64,000 nucleotides of DNA, from the NCBI GenBank assembly GCA_026214975.1, contig CM047809.1:26363375-26427374 (forward strand). Direction: 5' to 3'. Origin of the DNA: Gentiana macrophylla. Taxonomy: Eukaryota; Streptophyta; Magnoliopsida; Gentianales; Gentianaceae. Numbering within the stretch: position 1 is the first letter of the stretch; every line of letters starts with the position of its first letter. This document shows, piece after piece, positions 22,807 through 34,300 of this stretch. Made by a program: the position numbers and the translations under genes. Below the pieces are notes generated by a model. It worked only from the letters and a program-made list of their open reading frames with translations, was not told the DNA's origin and ran no database searches.

Positions 22807-23334
22807 TCATTCTTTCAGTAGCACCAAATCTCTTTCTTTGAAGTACGAATGTTTAACTTTAGAGTTGTAATACTGGGATATCCTCTGTTTATATTTACCC
22901 ATTCGGATATAAGCCACTTCCCTGGCTTCTTCCAAGTTATCCTTGGCGTGCCTGAGCTCGAGTTCTTGTTCTGTGCTTGTATGGAGCTCGGTCCTCAGGG
23001 AGGGGAGCCCTATTTCAGCCGGAATAACTGCTTCACACCCATAGGCTAAGGCAAAAGGAGTTTCTCCGGTAGCCGAGTTCGGAGTCGTTCTGTATGCCCA
23101 AAGGATATTGGGCAAATGCTCGACCCAGGCTTGTCCTTCTTCTTCCAATCTCTTTTTCAACCCAACCTTGAGCTGTCTGTTTGTCTGCTCTACTTGGCCG
23201 TTGGCCTGGGGATAACCGACAGAGGTAAAGTGTTGGACTATACCCAGCTCGGCACACCATGACCTGACTATTCTATCCTTGAACTGCGTTCCGTTGTCCG
23301 ACACCAAGATCTTGGGTATCCCAAATCGGCGCAT
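22807..23334 (-). pseudogene. Tat integrase, C-terminal half of core and tail
   Basis: The longest clean pol frame of this element, 175 codons. It opens with RRFGIPKILVSDNGTQF (second catalytic Asp in SDNG), then GYPQANGQVEQTNRQLK (catalytic Glu in QVEQTNR), WAYRTTPNSATGETPFALAYG and a tail with YYNSKVKHSYFKERDLVLLK. It overlaps the frame at 23268-23675, which carries the N-terminal half, so a single frameshift splits the integrase. The enzyme would catalyse strand transfer in the nucleus. No chromodomain is visible. Confidence 0.93.
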
Positions 23335-23675
23335 CGATATTCTTCCATAAAAATTTCTATATGACTTTGCCCGTGATGGTGGTCAAGGCCTCGCGCTTCC
23401 ACCCACTTAGTAAAGTAATCAACGGCTACAACAAGAAACCGTAAGTTACCCGGTGCTCGGGAAGGGGTCCAACCAAATCTACCCCCATTGGTAAAAGGCC
23501 AAGGAGAGACCAAGGGGATCATGTTCGCGTCGGGTCGGTGAGACAAATTATCATGCACCTGGCATGACTTGCACCTCATTACCAGTGTCGCTCGACGCCC
23601 TCGCATGGTTGGCCAATAATATCCAAACAAACGGCATTTACGAGCCAAAGTGTCCGGCTCTCGCGTGATTACCAC
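23268..23675 (-). pseudogene. Tat integrase, zinc-binding part and first half of core
   Basis: Contains GYYWPTM, the CxxC pair of the HHCC finger (CKSCQVH), SPWPF and FLVVAVDYFTKWVEA (first catalytic Asp in AVDYFTKW). The frame drifts after that residue and rejoins the downstream frame by a shift near 23320. Confidence 0.9.
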
Positions 23676-24188
23676 AAATGCCGAGGTGGATTTCCCGAGT
23701 AGATAGTTTCTCCTCCTGGTAGCACATCTAAGTCATGGTGACACAAGCGATCGTCTCAGATAGATATCATCGAAGAGAGCATATCTCGCATGCTTGTAGC
23801 TTTATCTTCCTAGACCGAGCCTTACCGCTGGCAAAATCCCGTGCTTTTAGATAAGAGGTTATAGGGTCCATCCAGTGGCTTGTTGGCTGATCGGTTGAAC
23901 TTCACTTGGGATATAACTTCGCTCGCCACCGTTCCTCCAGTGACTTTTTGTCTCGAAAAGAAGTTAGATGCCGCTTGGAGAGGGCATCGGCCTTTTGTTC
24001 CTAGATCGAGAGACCGCTTATCCGGATCGACTTGAAGTTCTTCAAAGAAAGCCTGCGTCGCTGCGATATTTTTTCATTGATTCCTCCTTTGCCTCAGTAT
24101 TCACCCTTAACGTGATTGACTAACAATTGGGAGTCACCAATACATGTAGGTTATCCGCCTAAGCTTAATGGCTAACCGAGCCCGGTAA

Positions 24189-24398
24189 TCAAAGCTTCAT
24201 ACTCCGCCTCGTGTTTGTTGCCATGAAGTTAAAACGCAATGCATACGGGAATTCTTCCCTTTGACCGAGGAGCAAAAGACCGCCGCCGCTCTTCTTTTTT
24301 TCAGATGCCCCACAACGGGTAAAAGCGCCCATGTATCTACCGCCTCGCCGAGATTCCTTTTCTACTTCAACCTCAATTTCTTCAATAGAAGTCACCAA
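24189..24398 (-). pseudogene. Tat second RNase H (aRNH-like) remnant
   Basis: The block GGGLLLLGQREEFPYALRFN followed by FMATNT matches the SGAGLLL...YALRF...ATNNEAEYEAL pattern of the additional RNase H found between RT-RNase H and integrase in Tat-lineage elements. The NEAEYEAL part is frameshifted (NTRRSMKL). It supports the lineage call. Confidence 0.75.
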
Positions 24399-24436
24399 AG
24401 CCTGGCTTTAACGATAAACCGGGTTGGTAGTCCATG

Positions 24437-24886
24437 TCATATTCTCGCACTGATAACCCATCCGCTAGTCTCGCCTGAGGTGTCGTCGTGCAAGATCTCG
24501 GCGTAGTGGTTGATCTCGTGACCACAAAGTGATGGAATGAGCTTGAAAGTATGGTCGAATTTTCTGAGGCGTACCGTAGCTAAAGCTAGCTTTTCCGCGC
24601 AGATATCTCGACCTCCGGTCCATGTAAGGCCCGGCTTATATAGAACACGGTTGTTTGTATTTGTCCTCTTCTCTCGATTAAGACTCAGACCGATTGCCTC
24701 ATCGACCACCGATAAGTATAAAAGCGTAGTTTTGCCTTCCCGAGGAGACGCTGTGGTTGGTAGCTCACCTAGATATCTTTTAAGATCTTCAAATGCCTTT
24801 TGACTGTCCTCACCCATTGGAAAGGGCTTGCCTTCCTTAGATCTTAAAGAAAGGTAAAGCACGCCAGGCCGATTTGGATAGAACAT
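24437..24886 (-). pseudogene. Tat RT C-terminus and RNase H remnant
   Basis: Contains KPFPMGEDSQKAFEDLKRYL, LLYLSVVDEAI and EKLALATVRLRKF, which is the thumb, connection and RNase H start of Ty3 pol, ending near DTSG and WVISARI. Shifts replace the LTDQPL region. Confidence 0.9.
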
Positions 24887-24982
24887 ACTCAGGTGGCCAT
24901 GCGACTGCTAGCCTCTCGCACCTCCTTGATGCTCCCGGGTGGTGGCATCATCTTTAAGGCTTCAACCTTATCCGGGTTGGCC

Positions 24983-25930
24983 TTAATTCCTTCCTTTGAA
25001 ATCATATACCCTGTGAATTTTCTCGAGCCGACCCCCAAATGTGCATTTCTTGGGGTTGAGTTTCATTTGGGTCCGCTCGAGTACCCCAAATACTTCTCGG
25101 ACGTCGGGCCATATATTGATCCAGACTCGCTTGATCAAAAGATCGCCTACATAGACTTCCATACATTTCCGATCGCTTCTCAAAAATTTTATTCACGCGC
25201 TTTTTGGTAAGTAGCACCGGCGTTTCTTCAATCCGAACGGCATGGTAACATAGCAGAAAGTTCCTTCTTCACGTTATGAATGCCATTTTTTCTCGTGATC
25301 TTCCGGGTCCATTGCAATTTGGTGGTAACCTTTGTATGCGCTTCAGAAATGCAAAACTTCAAAACCGACCGCTGAGTCGACTAACCTATCAATTTTTGGA
25401 AGTGGGTAGCAATCTTGGGACACGCCTTGTTCAGTCGCTGAAATCTACGACATTCGCTAGCTACCATCCGCTTTTTACCGTAACTGGTTGGCAAGCCAGT
25501 CGGGTAGAATACCTCACGATAATCCCGACTTGGAGCAACTTCTCCACTTCCTTCCGAATAGCCTCCATTTTATCTTTTGCAAACTACTCTTCTTTCGCCG
25601 AATCGGTTTCCGGCTGGATCGACATGAAGCTTGTGCAGGCCACCGGTGACAGCCTGGCATGTCCTCTCGCCTTCCATGCAAATACGCCTCTAAACTCCTT
25701 CAAGATTCTAACAAGTTCTCGCTTTGAGTCGATCCGGGATCCATGATCCTATGCCGACCGATGCCTTCCTCGTTTTTTTTTCCCAGTGTTTATCACCTCA
25801 ATTTTGTCATCCGAGGACCGCTTTCCTCTTCCTCCTGGGAGCAATTATTCCACGTAAAACTCGCTGCACCATCATCTTACCATTAACGGTGGCCGTAGTA
25901 GCCTCCCTGGTCGCTTCCACACCCCTTTAA
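24983..25930 (-). pseudogene. Tat reverse transcriptase remnant
   Basis: The clearest piece, 24983-25183, reads CMEVYVGDLLIKR and MKLNPKKCTFGG. The catalytic YVDD is changed to YVGD (25142-25153), which would inactivate the enzyme. Upstream to about 25930 the minus strand has RT-like words in changing frames but no open stretch over 100 codons. Confidence 0.85.
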
Positions 25931-26015
25931 TTTCTCGCCGCCCCTTGCCAAGTCAAGAACTTCATACTTATGTGAGCCGAGATTACCGTCAGAGATCTAC
26001 CAGTATGGTCGCCCA

Positions 26016-26336
26016 TTATGACATTGTAGGCCGATGGGGCCCTCGACTACCACGTAATTCACCATAAGGACCCCGCCCCGAGGTGCTTTCCCAAAGGTGG
26101 TGTAAGTCGATCATACCCACGGGATGGACCGTGGTCCCGCAAACCGAATAAGGCGATGATGACACAGCGCTTAACTCAAAGATCTTTAACTTCATCGATC
26201 GAACACATTGTATTATAGCACGCTGAATCGCACTCCCCGCCCACCACAAAATATGCTTCACCGTATGTTTGTTGATTACCGCCGATAACCAAACCTTCGT
26301 TGTTGATGACAAGAGGGAGAGGGTCGCGCGGACCAT
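26016..26336 (-). pseudogene. Tat protease remnant
   Basis: The frame carries VWLSAVINKHTVKHIL, then an altered active-site region (WWAGSA, where an Asp-Thr/Gly-Gly-Ser motif is expected), followed by VCGTTVHPVGMIDLHHLW. This is the layout of Ty3 retropepsin-like domains in Tat elements. The change at the active site suggests inactivity or a sequencing error. Confidence 0.7.
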
Positions 26337-26399
26337 AAATTACCTCCCGACAACCTCTCGCCTCTTTCCTCGAGTCTCAGACCGGGTAGTGTCCAGCAC

Positions 26400-27871
26400 A
26401 CTTTTCTCCTCAGGTCGGGACGATGTACTCGACCTCCCGAGATGGTATTAATGGTATTGATAGGACGATTATCCGGCTGTCCTCAGTCCTGGAGATGGTT
26501 CCTCCTTCGCCTCAGAATCATCCTTTCGGTCATGACCGAAATCTCTCCTCTTGTATTCCCGCCTTCCACGGGTTCCTCGGTTACGAGATCTATCTATGAC
26601 CTCGCCAAGTTTCCTTCCATAACAAAGAAGCACGATCTCTCTCTCAGAAATCCCGGCATTGCTCCGAGTCATGACCAATGTCTTCATGAAACTTACAGTA
26701 CTTGGTCTGGTCCCTCTTTTCCCGGGAACCCCTCATATGAGGTGGAGTGCGGGCAATACCTTTTCTTTGCATTATAGCGAGGACCTGCTCGCATGATCTA
26801 TTCAGAGGGATAAAGTCTCTTTCTTGAAGAGCCCCCTTTTTTCCGAGTCGGTCAGTTACAGGTGCGGCTACTCGGTCCCATATTGGTTTACGCTTTCTAT
26901 CGGATCGATCATCCGATCTCTCTTTCTTTGGGGCTTCGACTCTCTTTTTGGCGCTTGGCCTCCTCACCCCGACAAAGGCTTGTAGGCTAGATCCGCACAT
27001 TCGCCCATTGACTTCGAAGTCGGCCGCTTAGCTTAGCATACAACCTACCTTCGTCGTAGATCTACTACGAAAGAGGTGATCAAGAGGTGCTCATCCGTGT
27101 TCCCGACCGCCTAGACTCCTCGCTGAATCTTTTCGAGACATCGCAAAAGACGGTCTCTTCTTTTTTTCTCGACGAATAGTGAGGAGGTACGCGCCATTCC
27201 TCCGAAAAGGTTTGGGTGTGACAAAAGCTTGCGTAAATCTTCTTGCCGAGTTTCAAAGTTTTCGATGGACTGGTGGTAGCTTGAAACCACTCACGTGTTC
27301 TCGCCTGCGAGTAGAGCCGAAAGGCCTTGCACTTCATCTCCTCGGCCGCACAATCCAAATTCATGTGCGTTAGATATCGGAAGAGGTGGTCTTGGGGATC
27401 CTTCGCTCCGCCATATGCTTCTAGTTTTGGTATCTTAAATCTCTCCGGCGTGGTAGTTCAAAATCGCCTCGAGAACGGTGATTCGATTGAAAGATCATCC
27501 GCTTTCTTCCCTGCACTCCATCTAATTCCGCCCGAGCAGCCTCCCGGGCCTCGAGCATTAACCTCGCTTTTTTCGGTACGGGAAGTGGAGGATGAGTTTC
27601 CTCTATCTTCTTTATTCGCTAAGTTACCCTTAGATCATTATTTTCTGAACGCCCTCTTCCCGCCTCTTTTAGTGGCTAGACTCAAAGACGCTTTTGAACG
27701 CCGACATCCAGACATACGTAACGCCTCCAAAGCAGAGCCTCGCCGCCCCGGATCTCGCCAAGATTTCTTCCTGGTTGGTTTGCGGTTGGCCGTGGTAGCA
27801 GCTTGATCTACCTCTCCGGGCGCCTCTAGTCGCTGCCTCGAGTCTTTTTCCAAGAGTTTTCGTGGTGCCAT
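26400..27871 (-). pseudogene. Tat gag, broken into several frames
   Basis: The start is likely ATG at 27871 (MAPRKLLEKDSRQR). The frame 27080-27364 holds the gag core words KCKAFRLYSQARTREWF. The frame 26644-27000 holds FIPLNRSCEQVLA and the cysteine/histidine motif KYCKFHEDIGHDSEQCRDF typical of Tat gag. Downstream near 26440-26460 a TISGG-like word marks the gag-protease junction. At least four breaks are present. Gag forms the particle. Confidence 0.88.
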
Positions 27872-27904
27872 TGCAATCTCTTGATCGAATCGCTAAACAA
27901 AGGG

Positions 27905-27923
27905 CCCTCCTTCTAGCGCCAAT
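27905..27923 (-). other. Primer binding site of the Tat element
   Basis: On the minus strand ATTGGCGCTAGAAGGAGGG follows the LTR end CATCATCA. The TTGGCGC start is typical of plant Ty3 elements that do not use initiator Met tRNA. The exact tRNA was not determined. Confidence 0.65.
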
Positions 27924-28520
27924 TGATGATGTCGGAAATCACCTATAGATCCAACTAACCTCTAGGACGATTCGAACAAGAACAAAAACAATGAGAACTA
28001 TGATTTGTGTGAGATTAAGACTGGAGCCTAGAGAGTTAGTTTCCTCAAGTTGCCTACGTATCCAATAGTCAAATTGGAATCAAGTCATTCGTAGTTCCGT
28101 AGGGTTGTTTATATATAGGAGGCGCCTCACCCCTTTCTTGTCAAACAAGTCGTAGAATCCTTAAACCCTAAGGATCATCACGTGTTTATCTCCTCGACAA
28201 GAGATAATTATGATTATATTCGACTACGGGATTTCCTTCCGTGATCCAGTGATTCTCTTATAATATAGGCACATGTGTTATTTATCACTTAAGGAAAGAG
28301 CCACTGGCTTTCGATGGGCTCTCAGTCATCTCGACCGAGTCGCAAGGCCCTACCTCCGCACTTGTCGAGCCGGCTGGCAAAGCGTCGTAGTCGTCGAAGT
28401 ATATGGACGCACTCTCCTCCCGGGGTAGGGTCTACTACCGTGGGGCTCCGGCCCTAAAAGCGGTTAACTTCGAGGTGTTATAAAGGTGACACGTGGCCGG
28501 GTCTGTTTTCACCATCGTCA
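27924..28520 (-). repeat. Tat element 5' LTR
   Basis: 597 bp, from TGACGATGG to CATCATCA on the minus strand. A minus-strand TATA box (CTATATATAAAC) lies at 28107-28117 and would drive gag-pol. Confidence 0.93.
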
Positions 28521-28975
28521 CATCCATGATAGTGAAGGAGACTGAGAATCAGGTTTGGAAAGAAGATTAAATAGCATTAGTGAACCTTATATGTTATTGG
28601 ATTTATTAATGCAATGGATTAATGAACCTAATATAAAATGCATTACCAAGAAAACATAGAATTAGTTCATGTTAATTATTCTCACAAATTTCAAAAATCC
28701 AAAACCATACATTATTGAATCTTATTGACTTAGTCACACATAGTGTTAGAACATAGTGAATATCACATGCCCGAAATCATGGTTACATAGTGAACATAAT
28801 GTTTTGTGAATATCTCCAAAACATGACAACATATAAGTGAAACAACTAGAGAATCATAAGCATTAAACACATTCAAACAAAAGTGAACTCCACAGAGAAA
28901 CAAGCATTGCATTGCTTTTCTAGTCAATATAACTTAATGGACTGAGGAACAGAAGGATAGCAATGACATAACTCA

Positions 28976-29083
28976 ATCGCCAGAGAATGATAAAGAGAAG
29001 CATGACATTTCTCAATCGCCAGAGAATCATAAAGAGAACCATGACATTTCTCAAACGCCAGTGAATCATAAAGAGAACCAAGT
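28976..29083. repeat. Tandem repeat, three units of about 39 bp
   Basis: Unit pattern CGCCAGAGAATCATAAAGAG followed by AACCATGACATTTCTCAAT. The third copy has CGCCAGTGAATC. 39 bp is a multiple of three, so frames are kept across it. Confidence 0.85.
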
Positions 29084-29175
29084 TTGGAATGAAGGTGAAA
29101 TGCATTAGTGAACCTTAAAAGAGAAAGAATACTATGCAAATCGTCCAAAAAGATGGAAAACGCCAAGAAATTCAC

Positions 29176-29440
29176 CGATAGGTTCTATCGCTTCTAGCTT
29201 GTTTCTTTGCCATTCAAGCTTTTTTAATTCAATGATTTTCTTCAATCCGTAATGATTCTAATGAATTTGCATAATTTAATCCATACTCATCAAGAATTCT
29301 CGAATTCATATTGATAGGTTCTATCGCTTTCAAATTTGTTTCTTTGCCATTCAAGCTTTTTTAATTCAATGATTTTCTTCAATCAGAATGATTCTAATGA
29401 CTATGCAAAATTTAATCCATATTCATCAAGAACTCGAATT
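29176..29440. repeat. Direct repeat, two copies of about 120 bp
   Basis: GATAGGTTCTATCGCTT, then TTGTTTCTTTGCCATTCAAG and AATGATTTTCTTCAATC recur at 29176 and 29316 with few changes. Confidence 0.85.
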
Positions 29441-29535
29441 CATTTTTCCAACACCCAAACAATAAAGCTATGAAAATTGGCGGATTAGAGTGATTTCATA
29501 CCGATGCTAACCGATTTGTCGCTCCTCGCAGACCG

Positions 29536-29778
29536 ATGTTGATGCAAAAGATGCTTCATGACCGCTTCAATTTCATTGCCGAGGTTCAAAGATGTTGCTT
29601 TCCACGATTTCAAAGAATCAATGATAAAAAATTGGCAAATACACTTGATGAAGAATCCTTTGAATTAGATGATCGATGCGGATTTGGAAAAGAATCAATT
29701 ACAGATTCACGATCGAGCAGCAATTTCGATCTTCATTCGTCAGCGAGTTTCTTCAAACCGATAACGGATGAACCTTAA
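29536..29778 (+). pseudogene. Unrecognised ORF near the right end of MULE1
   Basis: 80 codons from ATG 29536 to TAA, with a coding-like, acidic composition (ANTLDEESFELDDRCGFGKE) and higher GC than the surroundings. It could be a captured exon. No family is recognised, and chance cannot be excluded. Confidence 0.3.
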
Positions 29779-29924
29779 AAATATGTCATGTAATTAGAAT
29801 GGGTTAAGTAAGGGCGCTCACCATGTTTTTAAAATTATGTCATTCAAATTATAAAAAGTGTTAACTTGATCGCTAATTAAAAAAATATGAAAATGTCCTA
29901 ATCCCTAATTTTCCTTATTAATTA

Positions 29925-29969
29925 TGGTGATTTATTAAGTATATGTATTTAAATACATATTTCGAAATT

Positions 29970-30052
<83 letters not shown>

Positions 30053-30773
30053 AATTAATTAATCATAACATTATATTAATTAAAGAAAATCTCAATTCCC
30101 AATTTAGTGGGATTTGGAGCGCCACTTGCAAAGTATATTGGATACATTTGGTTTGTGCAATTTAATTAATAAGATTACCATAATATTAATATTAGATATT
30201 AATTGATTTTGGAAAAATAGATTTATGGTAATAAGATAAATATAATCAATATAAGCTATTGGCAATATTTAGATTTTATTTAATATGAGATATTATAAAA
30301 AAATAGATAAATCAATCAAGGAGATTTTCTTTATTTTATTGGGAAAAATGTTTTCTTCTCCTCCACTCTACATAGGGGCGCCCCATCGAATATACATAGG
30401 AGGTGGATGTCAAGCTCTTTTGTATATCACAATTGCAAGAGCTCATAGTTCTTGTGTAAAATAGAGAGCATCCTATAGAGAGTTGGAGATAGGGCAAAAA
30501 GGCTGGCCTAGCAACCGTAGTTTTCTAATAGCAATCCATGATGGGATTCCGTCGGGCTGTTCGTGTGGACTAGCGGTAGAGGCTGAACACTTGGGCGGCT
30601 CTATGCAGATGCAGAACTACTCTCCTTAGATGGTCAATGCGTCGATCTTTTAGATCAACCAAGGTAACCACCGTCTACTAGCTTATTTGTTTATTGCTTA
30701 AACGAAGTCGATCTTGGGTAAAAGGAAATCAAATTTTTGAATTCCGTTGCATTCCCGCGTAGATTTCCTAACA
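29925..30773 (+). repeat. Element B 5' LTR, right segment
   Basis: Resumes with TGGTGATTTATTAAG after the MULE1 target duplication and ends at TTTCCTAACA before the PBS. It matches 41582-42588 apart from the hAT-like insertion there and a shorter TA run here. Confidence 0.92.
29971..30045. repeat. (TA)n microsatellite in the element B 5' LTR
   Basis: About 37 TA units. The same locus in the 3' LTR (41604-41711) is about 54 units long, so the run changed after insertion. Confidence 0.97.
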
Positions 30774-30774
30774 G

Positions 30775-30786
30775 TGGTATCAGAGC
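30775..30786 (+). other. Primer binding site of element B
   Basis: TGGTATCAGAGC, the standard site for initiator methionine tRNA, one base after the LTR. Confidence 0.95.
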
Positions 30787-31198
30787 GAGCTTCGAGCTTA
30801 AGCAATAAGCATGTTATTTTGCGTAGTTAATTTTATCGTTTAAATCACTTAATTAAAAGATGAAATATTTTTGATTCGCAAAAGTGATACATGAAAAGAA
30901 AAAAAAACGAGATCGGGTAGTGCTCGGTCGACTGGCGGCTCTACCACCACCAGTGGCGGCAGGTCGGCGGCAGGGCAACTTGCTGCCGGCGTCGGTTGAC
31001 CGGTCAATGCTGGTGGATCTCCTAAATTTTGTTTTGTGTATTTTGTGATTCAATATGGTTCATAGTTGTGATTGATAATTCCTCCTTTGTTTAGTTGTGT
31101 CATGCACTAACTAATTATTCAAATAGTTTGCCATCGACGCCACACGACATTAAAATAATAATATTCTTTCCAAACTTTGTTTGAATAAAGCCACGCCA

Positions 31199-31388
31199 TT
31201 CCAAATATTTGATTTGGAAAAAGCTTGAGGCTTGCACTACTTCCAAAATTTTGATTTTGGAAAGTGGCCAGCATATTAACCAAAATATTGGTCTTTCCAA
31301 ATTTTGTTTGAATAGCCTAGCACCTTTCAAAATATTCGATTTTGAAAATCTTGAGCCTGCGCCCCTTTACAAAATTTCGATTTTGAAA
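31199..31388. repeat. Repeated short hairpins in the element B leader
   Basis: Successive inverted repeats of the type TTCCAAATATTTGATTTGGA occur near 31199, 31241, 31325 and 31368, with a shorter ACCAAAATATTGGT at 31279. They alternate with GCTTGAGGCTTGC-like spacers. The leader between PBS and gag is where copia elements may carry packaging or dimer signals. Function here is not shown. Confidence 0.75.
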
Positions 31389-31399
31389 AGCCATGAGAT

Positions 31400-34300
31400 G
31401 CTTTTGGTTTAAAACTAATGATCTCTTTTGATTAGAATCAAAAGAAAAGAAACAAAAGAGACCTAATTTTAATTTTGATTTATTTTTAGAATAGTTCTAA
31501 TTAATTAAAATTAAAAATAAAAAATGTTTAAAATTAATCGTTAATTTTATTTCGATTAAAATCATTTAATTAATTAAATATAAATTAGTTAATTGATTGG
31601 ATAAAATTATTTAATAGATTAAATGTTAATTGATTAATTAAGGCGCAAGTAGTTAAATTTTTAATTTTATCTTTTTCATAAGATGTTATTGTATGGATTA
31701 GATATGATAGATATAATATGATTATATGGACCCCGATTGATCATGGATTCGACCGATAAGATTGATGTGAATGATTTAATTTTTCTGTTGGTTTTAAAAT
31801 TGTCATAGGCCGTTATGAAGAACGTGACATAGTTTAATTATTTTCTGCATTTATCCCATTCCCGCCTCTCCCCTGCAGCGGGGGGGTGTATTTATTTCAT
31901 TAGATAGAATTAAATGTAACATGAATGAAGCAGAAGACGGAGACCAAAGAAAGAAGAATAAAGATCCCATTTGAGAATGGCGCATTAAAGATCCTATTGG
32001 CGGTTGCAGCTACCTTAGATTGTGACATGCGGTTTCGTTAGTTTGTATTCGAAACCGCACCTAGGAAAAGTCCATGATCATACCGTTACTTTACGCATTT
32101 ATTTATTTTGTGCTTGTATTTATTTTATATGATACGATAGATGCATGACTATGCACGATCTAGATGAATGTGTGATGTGTATGTCTATAGAGATAGATAT
32201 ACTTGATAAGACCATAATTAAAATGAATTAAGTGAATTAATTTACATAAATACTTCCACCACAAAAGAATCAAGTTGAAATTGCCTCCCATGTTATAATG
32301 ACGGTGAAGAGCCCTTGTTCGATCCAAATCATCACCAAAGAAGGGGGTTGACTCTATCTCGGTATATCGTCATTATCGAGATATGATCGTATTTAGATCT
32401 CACTTAATATCGGGGTTATGACTTGACTAAGAATTCTCTCGCCACCAAACCAAAGCTGGGTCGCTTTGATTTTAGAGGCAAGGGTTTGACTACTTCATAA
32501 GATGAAAATTGTCGAGAGTTGACTAGTCAAACAACAAGAGTCGATAAGATACGATACTATTTTCAAATTTCACCACCAAAAGCTGGGTCGCGTAGTTTAG
32601 TTGGATCTTGTCCACTAAAGAAATTAATAATTCTTGAAAGTCAATCGGGAGTAGTTGACTAGTGGAGTAAAATCCTAAACCAAAAGACAATTTTTGATTT
32701 TGAGTGTATAAACAACAACACTATTTTATTTTCTTTTTTATGTTGTAGTTTTAGCAAATTTTTTATTTATATTTTATTCTTGATTAGTAAAACCAAATTA
32801 TGTTCATACCTTTTGAAACGCTTCAAATATGGTTAAGTAATTTTAATCCTTTTTAAAATAAGAAATGACACGAGCAATCCCGTATAGTAGTTAGAGACAC
32901 GGAGACTACATATTTGATGCAACACTCCAAGACTTTAATTATTAATGAAAGCGGAAGCTCATGATATGATTGAATCATTTGATGATCATTCAGTCATACG
33001 ATGACAATTAATTCAAACGTTGGATAAGAATGACCACATCTAATTTTGGAAAGGTTGTTTTCAAAATTGTAAGCTTTAAGTATCGACTTAATTCTATCAT
33101 TGCTTAAAGGTTAATTAATTAGTCAATGTTTTGAATACGATTCAAAAGGTTAAATAAACTATTTAATAAACTTTAGATTTTCTTTATGAAAGAAAATTAA
33201 ATACATGGCTCTTGTGATCTTTCTTAAGTCTTATGAAGACTACAATAATAAACATTTTTCAAGTGCTTAAAGGATTAAAAAGGAAAGTTAGGGCATGTGC
33301 TTAAATATAGAACTTATTGAAGTTTCTATTTTAAGCAAGTGAGTTGAGATAAATCTATCTAAGTTCAAAGTCGACTCTTAGATATATGATATCCTACGAA
33401 TGTGATTAAATTAGAATGATTAAATACAGAATTGGAAGGTGAAGCAAACGTTGCAACACGTACCATCTTCTAAATCTAGTAAACTGATAAGGGAACTAAA
33501 TGAATGTTATTAGGTTCCGGTTCTTATGAAGAATATACTTTCAGTTATTTGTTAGGATTTAGTAGACATATTCAATTGTAAAGAATAAATGTTATTCTGA
33601 TTAAGTTGGAAAATCACTGAATCTAACATACTAGATTGATGTCACTATATAGTTGATATATGTGATGAGATCTCAACTAAATATTTGTATGGTCAAGTTA
33701 TCCTTGATATTTGTAGTTGTTCTTGATGTCGACTTCTCCTGAAGAGAAACGATAATCAAATGTCATTTAGATGATGCCTCAACCATGTGATTATAAATCA
33801 TGAAGGTAATACGATCTTATTTGAAGATGACTAAAATACCTTTTTAAGAAAATGTTATAAATTTAGAAAATTGTCTAAAGTCCAAACATACCGATGTCTC
33901 ATGCTGGCTTATGACAATTAATGCCACAAATATTTGTTTGTTAATCTCTATGACTATTTTTAGAAATAGTTGAATGTATTTATTGAAGTACAACAATTCG
34001 AAAGACCGAAAAGTTCGAGCTAGTAATGAATATGAGATTGATTTGCTACTTAGGAATTAATCTTCAATTGGATTGAAGTAATTAATACCTAAAGGGTATT
34101 TCAGAAGTCGTCTGAAAAGGAATAAGATTCCCCTTGAAGGATACCATTTTTGGATACGCAATTAGATTGTGTTCCTAAAATGGAAACAACACTTTATATG
34201 ATAAAAGTGTGATGCAAGCCATGCAAAGTATCCCTTACCCGTTTCAGGATAGTGCCCTTATACTTAACCGAGTTCCAAAGAATAAAGGTTGAATAAATTC

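Larger units (their letters stand above)
18685..28520 (-). mobile_element. Ty3/gypsy Tat-lineage element, minus strand
   Basis: Terminal repeats at 18685-19276 and 27924-28520 are close copies. On the minus strand they start TGACGATGG and end GACATCATCA. Order on the minus strand: LTR, PBS, gag, protease, RT, RNase H, a second RNase H, integrase, a tandem-repeat array, an ORF on the opposite strand, polypurine tract, LTR. The antisense ORF and second RNase H are typical of plant Tat/Ogre/Retand elements. Pol is split into many frames. No clean 5-bp target duplication is seen (flanks ACATG and CATCC). It is the innermost and thus youngest large insertion. Confidence 0.93.
13985..29915 (+). mobile_element. 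Pack-MULE 1 (Mutator-like), interrupted by a Tat element
   Basis: Perfect 9-bp target duplications TATTAATTA at 13976-13984 and 29916-29924, the size used by Mutator-like elements. The left end GGGGTAATGAGGCATAAGGACA and the reverse complement of the right end, AGGAAAATTAGGGATTAGGACA, match at most positions, and similarity continues weakly inward. Without the Tat insert it is about 6.1 kb. No transposase (MURA) is visible. It carries a captured RPL7-like exon and a second exon-like block, so it is a non-autonomous Pack-MULE. A MITE with a nearly identical right end lies at 54321-54639. Confidence 0.85.
28521..29915 (+). other. MULE1 right arm
   Basis: Continues MULE1 after the Tat element. 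It contains tandem repeats (28976-29083), a direct repeat of about 120 bp (29176-29440) and a GC-richer 80-codon frame at 29536-29778. The right terminal inverted repeat ends at 29915. Confidence 0.7.

Noticed and set aside
24261..25930. Plus-strand ORFs of 60-156 codons in the Tat pol region
   Set aside because: Shadows of the minus-strand pol, which has clear domains.
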